Shown piece by piece: positions 15,045-22,585 of a stretch of 25,695 nucleotides of DNA. The stretch's first letter is position 1; every line of letters starts with the position of its first letter. Both the position numbers and the translations under genes were made by a program. This DNA comes from an uncultured Actinomycetes bacterium (GTDB lineage Bacteria > Actinomycetota > Actinomycetes > Nanopelagicales > Nanopelagicaceae): contig CAJAFH010000083.1 of NCBI GenBank assembly GCA_903939005.1, positions 1 to 25,695 on the forward strand, in the 5' to 3' direction. Under the pieces are notes generated by a model. The model saw nothing but the letters and a program-made list of their open reading frames with translations. It had not been told where the DNA came from and did no database searches.

Positions 15045-15688
15045 AGTCGCGGTAGGTGTTGTAACGCCCAGTGATACATCGCAATTGCACCAGCAGCTGA
15101 TGCATTCATGCTGCGCGTAGAGCCATACTGGTTAATTTCTAGTACTACTTCACAAACTGCAACAGCTTCTTCGCTCATGCCGGCACCTTCTTGGCCAAAA
15201 AGAAGAACGCAACTTTCGGGCAACTGAGTTGATTCAAGTTGCTTTGAAATACCGGGCAAGTTATCAATTCCGATAATTGGCAAGCCAGCTTCGCGACAAT
15301 AATTTCCAAAATCTTCAACAGTTGGATGATGGACAATTGTTAAATATCTATCGGTAACCATTGCTCCGCGCTTATTCCAATCGCGTTTTCCAACAATATG
15401 AACTGCACTTACATTAAAAGCATTTGCGGTTCGAACAACAGAACCAATATTTAAATCATGCTGCCAATTTTCAATTGCAATCTGCAATTTATGTCGCTTG
15501 GTATCTAAGTCAGCAACAATTGCAGCAACAGACCAATAACGGTACTTGTCGAGCACATTACGACGGTCACCATTCTCAAGAAGCTCTAAGTCGTATTCAT
15601 CACCCGTTGGCCAAGGTTTTGGATATGGCCCAACGCCAACAACGGGGAAAAATTCACCCGGACCAATTTCAGCTGGTGGCATGCTCAT
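15041..15688 (-). CDS. TrmH-family (SpoU) RNA 2'-O-ribose methyltransferase
   Basis: SPOUT-class SpoU enzymes methylate ribose 2'-OH groups of tRNA or rRNA using S-adenosylmethionine. The 215-residue protein has the three family motifs: motif 1 NWQHDLNIGSVVRTANAF (about residues 73-90), motif 2 CVLLFGQEGAGMSEEAV, and motif 3 INQYGSTRSMNASAAGAIAM, forming the trefoil-knot SAM site. The N-terminal 60 residues, including FFPVVGVGPYPKPWP, form an extension of unknown role; the target RNA cannot be deduced. The ATG at 15686-15688 is favoured by TAGATT six bases upstream. The last four bases (CTAA) are shared with the TPR gene stop in opposite orientation. Confidence 0.9.
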   Translation of the reverse strand: MSMPPAEIGPGEFFPVVGVGPYPKPWPTGDEYDLELLENGDRRNVLDKYRYWSVAAIVADLDTKRHKLQIAIENWQHDLNIGSVVRTANAFNVSAVHIVGKRDWNKRGAMVTDRYLTIVHHPTVEDFGNYCREAGLPIIGIDNLPGISKQLESTQLPESCVLLFGQEGAGMSEEAVAVCEVVLEINQYGSTRSMNASAAGAIAMYHWALQHLPRL

Positions 15689-15694
15689 TGGGTC

Positions 15695-15700
15695 AATCTA
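15695..15700 (-). promoter_or_regulatory. -10 element of the TrmH-family gene (leaderless)
   Basis: The minus strand reads TAGATT, GACCCA, ATG. It lies in the 43-base spacer shared with the divergent dacB promoter. Confidence 0.5.
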
Positions 15701-15718
15701 TCTTTAGTAATTAGAAAG

Positions 15719-15724
15719 TAGTAT
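15719..15724 (+). promoter_or_regulatory. -10 element of dacB (leaderless)
   Basis: TAGTAT is followed by TCACACC and the ATG at 15732. Confidence 0.5.
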
Positions 15725-15731
15725 TCACACC

Positions 15732-16967
15732 ATGAAGTTGCGCCCGTTATCAATTGCCTCAGTGGGCGTAGCTCTCGTCGTGCTTACTGCGACCATGACT
15801 TCGGGTGCGCCTGCCGCCTTAAAAAGTAGTGCGATTAGCCCTATTTTGAAGAGTGCAGCTACTTCTAAAGCACTGGCTAACCCAGGCATGATCTTGATTG
15901 ATCCAGTTACTGGCGAAATAATCTTTGAAAATAGCTCAACCTCTTTTCGCAAGCCAGCATCACTTCTTAAAATACTTTCAGCAACTGCATTGCTAACTTA
16001 CTTAACTCCAGATCACCGATTTACTACTGAGATTTCAACTGGTGCCGAACCAAACACCTTGATAATTGCCGGCTCGCTAGATCCTTGGATGGAGCGAAGG
16101 AATTCAGTTGCAACTAAAATGGGCCGAGTATCGCTGCCCAAGTTAGTAACAAGTGCGCTTAAGAAACTTGATGCCGATAATGGCGAACCAATAAAAACAT
16201 TACGTATCGAGTATGCGAGCATGTATAGCGTTGATTTAGATTTCATCAAGGCGCAATTTAAAGAGCGCGATGTAAAAGTAAGCACTCTAAAAGTGACAAG
16301 TGCAGAAGCACGCCTTTATGCGAAAGAGTCGATCGCAAAATTTCAATCGCCACCTTTGCAGACCATCATGGATTGGATGCTGCTCTGGAGCGATAACACG
16401 CTAGGCGATCGAATGGCTACATATGCAGCTATGAAAGCTGGGTATGGTTACACAAAGTCTGGAATTGAAAAGGTTTTTGTAAAGACTTTAACTGACCTAG
16501 AGGTTGATCCAACTGGGTTAAACGCCGTTGACGGTAGCGGTCTTTCTAAATCAAATAAAGTCTCAGCTCGCATGATGGGGCAGTTACTTCTTAAAACTTA
16601 TGGCAATGAAAAGTACCGCACGATTTACGGTGGGCTACCAATTGGCGGAGTTAGCGGAACGTTGCAGGATCGGTTCATTAAAAGCGCACCATCGGCTATT
16701 GGTTTAGTCAGAGCTAAAACTGGCACCTTAAACGGCACTGTTTCACTGGCTGGCTACGTTCAAGGTGGCGATCAAGAGTACATATTTGTCGCTATAGCAG
16801 ATCAAATCCCTAGAGGAACTACCGCCGCAAAGGCGGCTCGTACGGCGTTAGATAAAGTGCTGGCAAAATTTGCGAAGCCAGTTGTTACTCCTTCGCCCAG
16901 CCCATCAAACGTTGTCGAAAACCTTGATGGAACCACCGTAACAAGCGACCCAGGTTCTGGCGGTTAG
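15732..16967 (+). CDS. dacB: D-alanyl-D-alanine carboxypeptidase/endopeptidase, peptidase family S13 (PBP4 type)
   Basis: This low-molecular-weight penicillin-binding protein trims or cleaves peptidoglycan peptides outside the membrane. The 411-residue protein has a signal sequence (MKLRPLSIASVGVALVVLTA, cut probably near residue 25) and the three active-site motifs: SxxK as SLLK (Ser about 78), SxN as SDN (Ser220) and KTG as AKTGTLNG (Lys329). GMILIDPVTGEIIFE precedes the first motif, as usual. After the domain, from about residue 380, comes a low-complexity tail VVTPSPSPSNVVENLDGTT and on to the stop. The last 63 bases of this tail overlap the beta-propeller gene on the other strand. In many actinobacteria dacB is next to tilS; here tilS lies 7 kb away. 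Confidence 0.93.
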   Translation: MKLRPLSIASVGVALVVLTATMTSGAPAALKSSAISPILKSAATSKALANPGMILIDPVTGEIIFENSSTSFRKPASLLKILSATALLTYLTPDHRFTTEISTGAEPNTLIIAGSLDPWMERRNSVATKMGRVSLPKLVTSALKKLDADNGEPIKTLRIEYASMYSVDLDFIKAQFKERDVKVSTLKVTSAEARLYAKESIAKFQSPPLQTIMDWMLLWSDNTLGDRMATYAAMKAGYGYTKSGIEKVFVKTLTDLEVDPTGLNAVDGSGLSKSNKVSARMMGQLLLKTYGNEKYRTIYGGLPIGGVSGTLQDRFIKSAPSAIGLVRAKTGTLNGTVSLAGYVQGGDQEYIFVAIADQIPRGTTAAKAARTALDKVLAKFAKPVVTPSPSPSNVVENLDGTTVTSDPGSGG

Positions 16968-17978
16968 TGCGTCGTAAGTAATTCCAATTGGTTCAGCGCA
17001 TACTTTTACAGTTTGTAAAACTTTTAAATCGGAAGCTCTAACTTTAGACAAGGTGCCGCTCTTAAAGTTGACCACAAAGAGTGCTGTTCCATCGCTAGAG
17101 ATTGCAAGTGATCTTGCAGCTTTTCCAGTTTTAACTGAACCTAAAGATTTGTGATTCACGAGATCCCAGGCGGCAACCTTGCCAGCAATGTTTAAAGTTA
17201 CATACATCTTTGTGTTATCTGGCGATAAAACGACCGCGCGCGGATTAACACCCACGGGAATCAACTTCTTTGAAAAATCAGTCAAATTAATTTCGTGAAT
17301 ATTGCTGCCACCCATTTCAGCTATATATGCCTTACTTGAATCTGCCGAAATAGCAATGCCTCGAGGGTAGCGACCAATCTTGATTGACTTAATCTTCTTC
17401 TGCTTTTCAATTGAAATTACATCTAATGTGTATGAACACCAAGTAGTTACCAGAATGTATTTGTTATCAGGGGTAACTTCTAAAACCTTAGGCACTGAAC
17501 CGACTGCATAGACACCATCAATTTTGTAATTACTTAGATTTATTCGGTAAACAAAGCTGGAATCATAACCATCGGCCGGCGAACAGATATCTGTGCCTTC
17601 TTTTTTAAAACCTTTGCCATACATCGCATAGTTAGTAACGTATAGGTATTTTCCATCGGGGGAGAAAGATCCCTCAACGGGTGAACCTTTATAAGTCCCA
17701 GAATATTTGGAATATCCAAAGTCGCTGAGCTTTACTGAGTCAGGAATTCGCTTAATCAGTTCTTGAGTATTGGAATCATAAATTGTGACCGAATGCCGGT
17801 ACATCATGTTGTGCGCACTTACTAATCCAGTGCCTGATGATCGAACAGATTTAGGGCTGATATCGCCGGAAATCGTCGAGGCCAAAATTAGTTTGGTCTG
17901 ATCAGAGGTAACTTCGGCGCTAGTTAATTGAGGTAGACCTAAAGAAAGTACAAGAACCAATATTGCAATTCGGCGCAT
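16905..17978 (-). CDS. Secreted YVTN-type beta-propeller protein
   Basis: The 357-residue protein starts with a signal peptide, MRRIAILVLVLSLGLPQLTS followed by an Ala, so it should be exported. The mature part has repeated blade motifs: PDGKYLYVTNY, PDNKYILVTTW, ADSSKAYIAEM, PDNTKMYVTLN and SDGTALFVVNF, spaced about 40-45 residues apart and followed by IxxxDL/IxxIxxG segments. This is the YVTN/lactonase-like propeller fold, often a binding or surface scaffold; no enzyme residues stand out. Four cysteines may pair in the exported protein. The ATG at 17976-17978 is preferred over a TTG at 17996 because TACTCT lies six bases upstream. It follows the poly-Asp gene by 22 bases and may be transcribed with it or alone. 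Confidence 0.82.
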   Translation of the reverse strand: MRRIAILVLVLSLGLPQLTSAEVTSDQTKLILASTISGDISPKSVRSSGTGLVSAHNMMYRHSVTIYDSNTQELIKRIPDSVKLSDFGYSKYSGTYKGSPVEGSFSPDGKYLYVTNYAMYGKGFKKEGTDICSPADGYDSSFVYRINLSNYKIDGVYAVGSVPKVLEVTPDNKYILVTTWCSYTLDVISIEKQKKIKSIKIGRYPRGIAISADSSKAYIAEMGGSNIHEINLTDFSKKLIPVGVNPRAVVLSPDNTKMYVTLNIAGKVAAWDLVNHKSLGSVKTGKAARSLAISSDGTALFVVNFKSGTLSKVRASDLKVLQTVKVCAEPIGITYDALTARTWVACYGGSIKVFDNV

Positions 17979-17984
17979 GCGCCA

Positions 17985-17990
17985 AGAGTA
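17985..17990 (-). promoter_or_regulatory. -10 element of the beta-propeller gene (leaderless)
   Basis: The minus strand reads TACTCT, TGGCGC, ATG, in the 22-base gap after the poly-Asp gene. Confidence 0.4.
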
Positions 17991-18000
17991 ATGCAATTAA

Positions 18001-18549
18001 TTAGTCGTCATCCTCATCGTCATCATCGTCATCTGAATGCTTAGATTTTTTACTACCGCTCTTCTTTTTGTCGTCGTCATCGTCATCATCATCGTCGTCA
18101 TCGTCATCGCCAGCTTTTTTAGTTGGCGGCAAGATGATGTCAGTTGATGCAGATCCGGGCGGAGTAATCGCAGCAGGAGCTTTGGCAGTTGGTAACATGC
18201 TTGAGGCACTTGAGAGAACTGGCGCACGATAATCATCGTCATCGCCTTCTTCATCATCGTCATCGTCACGAGAAGCAGTCGGCATAGAAATTGCGTTGCT
18301 TGTCATCGTTTGAGCTGAGCTAGTCGCAGCTGGAGAATCTTGGGTTAAGTTCAGAGTTTCAACAGCATTTGCTGACTTAGAGTCATGTGTAAGGAGGGCA
18401 ACTCCGGCACCCATCGGAATAACCAGGATGCCTGCCAAGATGAAAGCGAGATTGCGCATTGGCGCTGACTTCTTGCTCTTTAGCGGGCGACTTACTGGCT
18501 GATCGTTTTCAGCTAGTTCGAACCATTCGGGCTTCTGATTGTTTTCCAT
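18001..18549 (-). CDS. Single-pass membrane protein with extracellular poly-aspartate tracts
   Basis: The 182-residue protein begins with a polar cytoplasmic segment (MENNQKPEWFELAENDQPVS) and a basic stop (KSKKSAPMR). One membrane helix follows, NLAFILAGILVIPMGAGVALL (about residues 33-53 with its flanks). The positive-inside rule places the C-terminus outside. The exterior is Ser/Thr/Ala/Pro-rich with three acidic clusters: RDDDDDEEGDDDD, a run of 13 Asp followed by KKKSGSKKSKHS, and a terminal DDDDDDEDDD. I do not recognise a family; such tracts could bind calcium, other cations or mineral, but no canonical EF-hand or RTX repeat is present. An ATG six codons upstream (18567) is possible, but the one at 18549 has TATTTT six bases before it. 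Its neighbour is the secreted beta-propeller. Confidence 0.72.
   Translation of the reverse strand: MENNQKPEWFELAENDQPVSRPLKSKKSAPMRNLAFILAGILVIPMGAGVALLTHDSKSANAVETLNLTQDSPAATSSAQTMTSNAISMPTASRDDDDDEEGDDDDYRAPVLSSASSMLPTAKAPAAITPPGSASTDIILPPTKKAGDDDDDDDDDDDDDKKKSGSKKSKHSDDDDDDEDDD
18070..18108 (-). repeat. Trinucleotide (GAC/GAT) repeat encoding 13 aspartates
   Basis: Thirteen consecutive GAC or GAT codons form an imperfect 39-base triplet repeat. Length change by replication slippage would keep the frame. Smaller GAY clusters lie at 18004-18033 and about 18232-18270. Confidence 0.85.
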
Positions 18550-18555
18550 GTCCAG

Positions 18556-18561
18556 AAAATA
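18556..18561 (-). promoter_or_regulatory. -10 element of the poly-Asp protein gene (leaderless)
   Basis: The minus strand reads TATTTT, CTGGAC, ATG (18549). Confidence 0.45.
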
Positions 18562-18621
18562 ACCCATGAACCTGAGAGCCTTCTGGGAACGCCAGCGGTG
18601 AGCGCTGTGTATTTAACTTAG

Positions 18622-18627
18622 TAGCCT
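18622..18627 (+). promoter_or_regulatory. -10 element of ctaB (leaderless)
   Basis: TAGCCT is followed by TGCTCT and the GTG at 18634. Confidence 0.5.
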
Positions 18628-18633
18628 TGCTCT

Positions 18634-19527
18634 GTGAGCGTGAATCAGCCAGATAAGAGTTCGGATCTTCGAATTCGTGGCTATCTGGACCTCATGAAAC
18701 TGCGAGTGGTCGAACTTTTACTGGTGACCACTTTGCCTGCTCTAGTTCTAGCCCAAAATGGCATTCCTTCCGTTGGGCTATCTATCGCGACAATTCTCGG
18801 CGGAACTTTGGCAGCTGGTAGCGCGAATGCTTTTAACATGGTGATCGAAAGTGAAACCGATAAGTTAATGAAGCGCACTGCGCAACGACCAATTGCAACT
18901 GGTGTTATTTCGCGCAGAGAAGCAACTATTTTCGCAACTGTTGTTGCGCTACTTTCCCTTCTTATTTTCTGGCTCTTTACAACTCCACTAGCAACTTGGC
19001 TAACTCTAATCGCAATTGTTTTCTATGTAGTTATTTATACGATGGCACTTAAGCGACGCACTGCGCAAAATATTGTTTGGGGCGGGATCGCAGGTTGTAT
19101 GCCGGTGTTAATTGGTTGGGCTGCAGTCACTAATGATTTATCAAACGTGGCCTGGGCATTTTTCTTCGTAATCTTTTTCTGGACGCCACCACATTTTTGG
19201 GCGCTTGCAATTAAATATAAAGATGATTACAACGCAGCCGGAATTCCAATGTTGCCAGGTGTTACTTCACAGAGAAATTTACATGGCCAAATGTGGTTCC
19301 ACACGATTGCGATGTTTATCGCCTCAGTTGTCACAATTAGCTTTGCCGAGCTTTCACTCTGGGTGCAGATTGTTAATGCAATACTATTTTTAGTTTTCGC
19401 TATGACGCTTGCGCAACTTCGTGGCAGTAATCCAGATTATGGCAAAGTTGCGGCCAAAGTATTCCAGTGGTCGATTACCTACTTGAGTTTGTATTCAGTA
19501 TTACTTGTTGCCGCAGTGCTAATTTAA
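18634..19527 (+). CDS. ctaB: Protoheme IX farnesyltransferase (heme O synthase)
   Basis: CtaB attaches a farnesyl group to heme B to make heme O, the precursor of heme A for cytochrome c oxidase. The 297-residue membrane protein of the UbiA superfamily has about eight or nine helices. The first aspartate-type motif is seen in NAFNMVIESETDKLMKRT (N-x3-E-x2-x-D) with the following RPIATG, and the second conserved loop is KYKDDYNAAGIPMLP. FFWTPPHFWALAIKYK is highly characteristic of the family. The GTG start at 18634 has no Shine-Dalgarno but TAGCCT lies six bases upstream; a second in-frame GTG follows two codons later. No ctaA or oxidase genes are in the window. It is convergent with metZ. Confidence 0.95.
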   Translation: MSVNQPDKSSDLRIRGYLDLMKLRVVELLLVTTLPALVLAQNGIPSVGLSIATILGGTLAAGSANAFNMVIESETDKLMKRTAQRPIATGVISRREATIFATVVALLSLLIFWLFTTPLATWLTLIAIVFYVVIYTMALKRRTAQNIVWGGIAGCMPVLIGWAAVTNDLSNVAWAFFFVIFFWTPPHFWALAIKYKDDYNAAGIPMLPGVTSQRNLHGQMWFHTIAMFIASVVTISFAELSLWVQIVNAILFLVFAMTLAQLRGSNPDYGKVAAKVFQWSITYLSLYSVLLVAAVLI

Positions 19528-19543
19528 ATTAACCCAAATTTAA

Positions 19544-20764
19544 TTAAGTTAGTGCTTGCGCAATATCTTTAATTAGGTCATCACTGTGCTCTAGGCCAAC
19601 TGAAAGCCGCAATGTAGTTGCCGTAATTCCCATTGCTAGTTGATCTGGCTGGCTTAATCGGCGGTGAGTGGTTGAAGCTGGGTGAGTAATAAGTGACTTG
19701 CTATCGCCTAAATTGTTGGAAATATCGATGATTCGCAAGGCATCCATGAACTTATAAACATCTTTTTTGGTTCCCTTAAAAGTAATGCCGATGGTCGTAC
19801 CAAAACCAGTCATCTGCTTCTTTGCTAGTTCATGACCTGGATGCGATGGCAAGCCAGGGAAACTTACAATTTCAATTTCCGGACGAGTTTCTAAGAACTC
19901 AGCAATCTTCTGCGCGCTAGTAGCCATTCGCTCAACCCGCATATCCAAAGTTTCGAGTGACTTTAAAAGCACCCAAGCATTAAAAGGACTTAACGATGGC
20001 CCGGTATGGCGGAAGAATGGTTTGAAATACTCATTCATGTATCCGAAGCTACCAAGTACGGCGCCAGCAAGTACGCGACCTTGACCATCAAGATGTTTTG
20101 TTGCTGAGTACATAACAACATCGGCACCGAGCTCTAACGGGCGTTGCATCATTGGTGAAGCCATTACGTTATCAACAATTACCGTTGCGCCAACTTTATG
20201 TGCTAAATCAGAAATCATTCGGATATCAACAATTTCCATTAATGGATTACTTGGTGATTCGATGAAAACAACTTTGGTCGGCTTGCTAAGTGCCTCAGCC
20301 CAAACTTTTTCATCGGTTCCTTTTACAAGTTCAACTTCAACGCCCCAAGCTGGTAGAAATTCAGTAAGCACGACATGGCATGAACTAAACATGGCAGCCG
20401 TTGCAACAACACGATCGCCGGCTTTAACCATGCAAGCAACTGAGGCAAACATTGCAGACATGCCAGAACCGGTCGCTACACAAATTTCAGCGCCTTCAAG
20501 TTCGGCTAAGCGATTTTCAAACATTGCAACTGTTGGGTTGCCAAAACGACTATAAACAAAGTGATCAGTTTCATCGGTAAATGAATCTTCGGCTTCTTGT
20601 GCAGAAGAATAGGTAAAACCGCTATTTAGAAAGAGTGCTTCAGAAGTCTCGCCAAAACCAGTGCGGGTTAAGCCAGCGCGAACCTGAGAAGTTTGTGGAT
20701 TAACTTTCCAATTCGGGGCAGGGCGGCGGTTGGGTTCTTGGTAGCCCCAGGCATCTTTACTCAT
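19544..20764 (-). CDS. metZ: O-succinylhomoserine sulfhydrylase
   Basis: This PLP enzyme makes homocysteine directly from an activated homoserine ester and sulfide in methionine biosynthesis. The 406-residue protein is of the Cys/Met-metabolism PLP family: SRFGNPTVAMFENRLAELEG, the ATGSGMSAMFA phosphate-binding loop, FIESPSNPLMEIVD, VDNVMASPMMQRPLELGADV, and the PLP lysine Lys223 in SATKHLDGQGR. The N-terminal phrase TRTGFGETSEALFLNSGFTY is characteristic of MetZ rather than MetB or MetY. The C-terminal HPASTTHRRLS loop is the usual substrate-carboxylate site. The ATG at 20762-20764 follows TACACT with six bases between. Divergent from the ABC exporter, with 27 bases between the starts. Confidence 0.94.
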   Translation of the reverse strand: MSKDAWGYQEPNRRPAPNWKVNPQTSQVRAGLTRTGFGETSEALFLNSGFTYSSAQEAEDSFTDETDHFVYSRFGNPTVAMFENRLAELEGAEICVATGSGMSAMFASVACMVKAGDRVVATAAMFSSCHVVLTEFLPAWGVEVELVKGTDEKVWAEALSKPTKVVFIESPSNPLMEIVDIRMISDLAHKVGATVIVDNVMASPMMQRPLELGADVVMYSATKHLDGQGRVLAGAVLGSFGYMNEYFKPFFRHTGPSLSPFNAWVLLKSLETLDMRVERMATSAQKIAEFLETRPEIEIVSFPGLPSHPGHELAKKQMTGFGTTIGITFKGTKKDVYKFMDALRIIDISNNLGDSKSLITHPASTTHRRLSQPDQLAMGITATTLRLSVGLEHSDDLIKDIAQALT

Positions 20765-20770
20765 CCGCTA

Positions 20771-20776
20771 AGTGTA
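20771..20776 (-). promoter_or_regulatory. -10 element of metZ (leaderless)
   Basis: The minus strand reads TACACT, TAGCGG, ATG. It directly abuts the Shine-Dalgarno of the divergent ABC gene, so that gene's promoter must lie inside metZ. Confidence 0.5.
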
Positions 20777-20791
20777 AGGGGAAGGACTATT

Positions 20792-21709
20792 GTGGTGGGC
20801 ATGAGTAATCTCGCAGTAGCAGTCCAGGATTTAAGCAAGAAATACGGCGATACCTTTGCGGTGTCACACGCTAACTTCGAAGTACCGATGGGCACTGTGT
20901 GTGGTTTCGTTGGGCCAAATGGGTCAGGAAAAACCACCACTATTCGTATGCTGCTCGGCTTGATCTCGCCAACTGGTGGCACAGGTGAAATCTTGGGTCA
21001 TTCAATTAAACATCCAGAAAAATATTTAGCCAGCGTTGGTGCGATGATCGAAGGTCCAGCTTTCTATCCAGCTCTTACAGGGCGTGAAAATTTAAATGTA
21101 TTGGCAACTTTGGGTGGCTACGGAACTGACCACGTGCAATCACTCCTTGAGCGAGTTGGCTTAGGTGATCGTGGAAATTCGAAATATAAAACTTATTCGC
21201 TAGGTATGAAACAACGACTTGGAATTGCTGCCTCACTTCTACCTAATCCAAAGTTGTTAATTCTCGACGAGCCAACTAATGGGTTAGATCCTGAAGGCAT
21301 TCAAGAAGTTAGAGATTTATTGAAATCACTAGCGCAAGAAGGCACCACAGTTTTTGTTTCTTCGCACCTGCTCTCAGAGCTCGAACTAATAAGTCAACAT
21401 CTGGTTATGTTGCGCAAGGGTAAAGTTCTATTCGCCGGCAAAATCGAAGATTTATTTTTGGCACAACAACCATTCATCTTGGTTAAAACGCCAAATGAAA
21501 GTGATTTGCCAAAGATTTCGGAAATTGCCGCAGCTGCAGGTCATAAATCAACGATTCGTAGCGGTGTTGCACATATCGAAGGACCAGCTGAATGGGCTGC
21601 CGAACTTAATAAATCAGCCTTTGCCATGGGCATCACGCTTTCGCAACTATCACCGATGTTGCCCAGCCTAGAAGAAACCTTCTTCGAAATGACGGGGGAT
21701 TCCGAATGA
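20792..21709 (+). CDS. ABC transporter ATP-binding protein (ABC-2 exporter type)
   Basis: The protein of about 305 residues is the cytoplasmic ATPase of an ABC-2-type exporter. Motifs are Walker A GPNGSGKTTTIRML, signature YSLGMKQRLGIAASL, Walker B LLILDEPTNGLDPEG and H-loop SSHLLSELE. A C-terminal extension of about 80 residues resembles that of BcrA/NatA-like subunits. Substrate is unknown; drug or peptide resistance is common for relatives. The GTG at 20792 is chosen because GGGGAAGG ends six bases upstream; the ATG at 20801 (MSNLAVAVQDL) would leave a 15-base gap and remains possible. The stop overlaps the permease start as ATGA, giving a two-gene operon. Confidence 0.88.
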   Translation: MVGMSNLAVAVQDLSKKYGDTFAVSHANFEVPMGTVCGFVGPNGSGKTTTIRMLLGLISPTGGTGEILGHSIKHPEKYLASVGAMIEGPAFYPALTGRENLNVLATLGGYGTDHVQSLLERVGLGDRGNSKYKTYSLGMKQRLGIAASLLPNPKLLILDEPTNGLDPEGIQEVRDLLKSLAQEGTTVFVSSHLLSELELISQHLVMLRKGKVLFAGKIEDLFLAQQPFILVKTPNESDLPKISEIAAAAGHKSTIRSGVAHIEGPAEWAAELNKSAFAMGITLSQLSPMLPSLEETFFEMTGDSE

Positions 21710-22512
21710 ACCAGATATTTAAAGCTCGGGTATTTAGATCAGAGTGGCGCAAACTTCGTCGGCCAACACTATTTCTCGGCACCATGCTGGCATCAGCTGG
21801 TTTAACTGGCTTAGTTACCTCCTTATTGTTCTTGTTAATTGATTCTCCGCAAGGAAATTCCGATCGTGGCAACATGATTTCTCGCGAGATATTGCAACTA
21901 CCAAGCGGTTTAACTATTGGCTTTAGTAATGCAGCCGGTTTATTAGGAATCGTCGCTCTCTGTGTATTTGCAGCGCAAACCGCTCAGGAATATACCTACG
22001 GAACTTTGCGAAATTTACTTGTGCGCCAACCACGTCGGTTGCAGTTGCTGCTTGGCAAGTATGTATCTATGGCCTCATTTGCAATCGTGATGGTGATTCT
22101 GGCTGCAGTCGTCAGCATGTCACTAGCTTTTGGTTTGTCAGGTAGAGCGAAAGTTGAAACCGATGCGTGGGTAACTTCTGATGCACTTCAAGAAATGGCG
22201 AAAACTTTTGGAAATGTGCTTTTATCGGTAATTGCATTCGGCACAGTTGGCATGATTTTGGGACTTCTGCTTCGCTCGCCAATCAGTGCGATTTCCCTGG
22301 GTGTTATCTGGTTGTTAATTGTGGAAAATATTCTGGTTGCAGTTAAATCAAGCTTAGGTAATTGGATGCCCGGAAATTTGATGTCCATCATTGCAGTTGG
22401 TGGCACGACTGATATTTCTTATACCCACGCAATAACAATGGTTTCAATCTATTTGGTGGCAAGCACAGCGATTGTGATCACCCTTTTCAAGCGACGTGAC
22501 GTATCTAATTAG
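21706..22512 (+). CDS. ABC-2 type transporter permease
   Basis: The 268-residue protein supplies the membrane part of the exporter. It begins with the amphipathic FKARVFRSEWRKLRRP segment common to ABC-2 permeases. About six hydrophobic helices follow: a first helix and large external loop around DSPQGNSDRGNMI, then LLGIVALCVFAAQTAQEYTYGTLRN, which contains the typical E-Y-x-x-GTLR(N) coupling element. LGKYVSMASFAIVMV and VGMILGLLLRSPISAISLGV come next, with a final helix before the basic KRRD tail. The start overlaps the ATPase gene by four bases. A hairpin with a short T run downstream is a likely terminator of this operon. Confidence 0.87.
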   Translation: MNQIFKARVFRSEWRKLRRPTLFLGTMLASAGLTGLVTSLLFLLIDSPQGNSDRGNMISREILQLPSGLTIGFSNAAGLLGIVALCVFAAQTAQEYTYGTLRNLLVRQPRRLQLLLGKYVSMASFAIVMVILAAVVSMSLAFGLSGRAKVETDAWVTSDALQEMAKTFGNVLLSVIAFGTVGMILGLLLRSPISAISLGVIWLLIVENILVAVKSSLGNWMPGNLMSIIAVGGTTDISYTHAITMVSIYLVASTAIVITLFKRRDVSN

Positions 22513-22525
22513 CGCGGGCTTAATT

Positions 22526-22558
22526 AGCTAATGACGCTGGGGCGCGTCTAGCTCTTTT
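22526..22558 (+). terminator. Likely Rho-independent terminator of the ABC exporter operon
   Basis: AGCTA-at-GACGC, loop TGGGGC, GCGTC-TAGCT: ten base pairs with a two-base bulge, followed by CTTTTCC. It starts 14 bases after the permease stop. The T run is short. Confidence 0.5.
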
Positions 22559-22573
22559 CCAAGGTGCCCCATT

Positions 22574-22579
22574 TATCCT
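22574..22579 (+). promoter_or_regulatory. -10 element of the NlpC/P60 gene (leaderless)
   Basis: TATCCT is followed by AAGAAC and the ATG at 22586. Confidence 0.5.
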
Positions 22580-22585
22580 AAGAAC

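Noticed and set aside
19524..19543. TTAAATT-AACCCA-AATTTAA inverted repeat as a bidirectional terminator between ctaB and metZ
   Set aside because: The stem is only seven A/T pairs and would be weak; the region is simply AT-rich.
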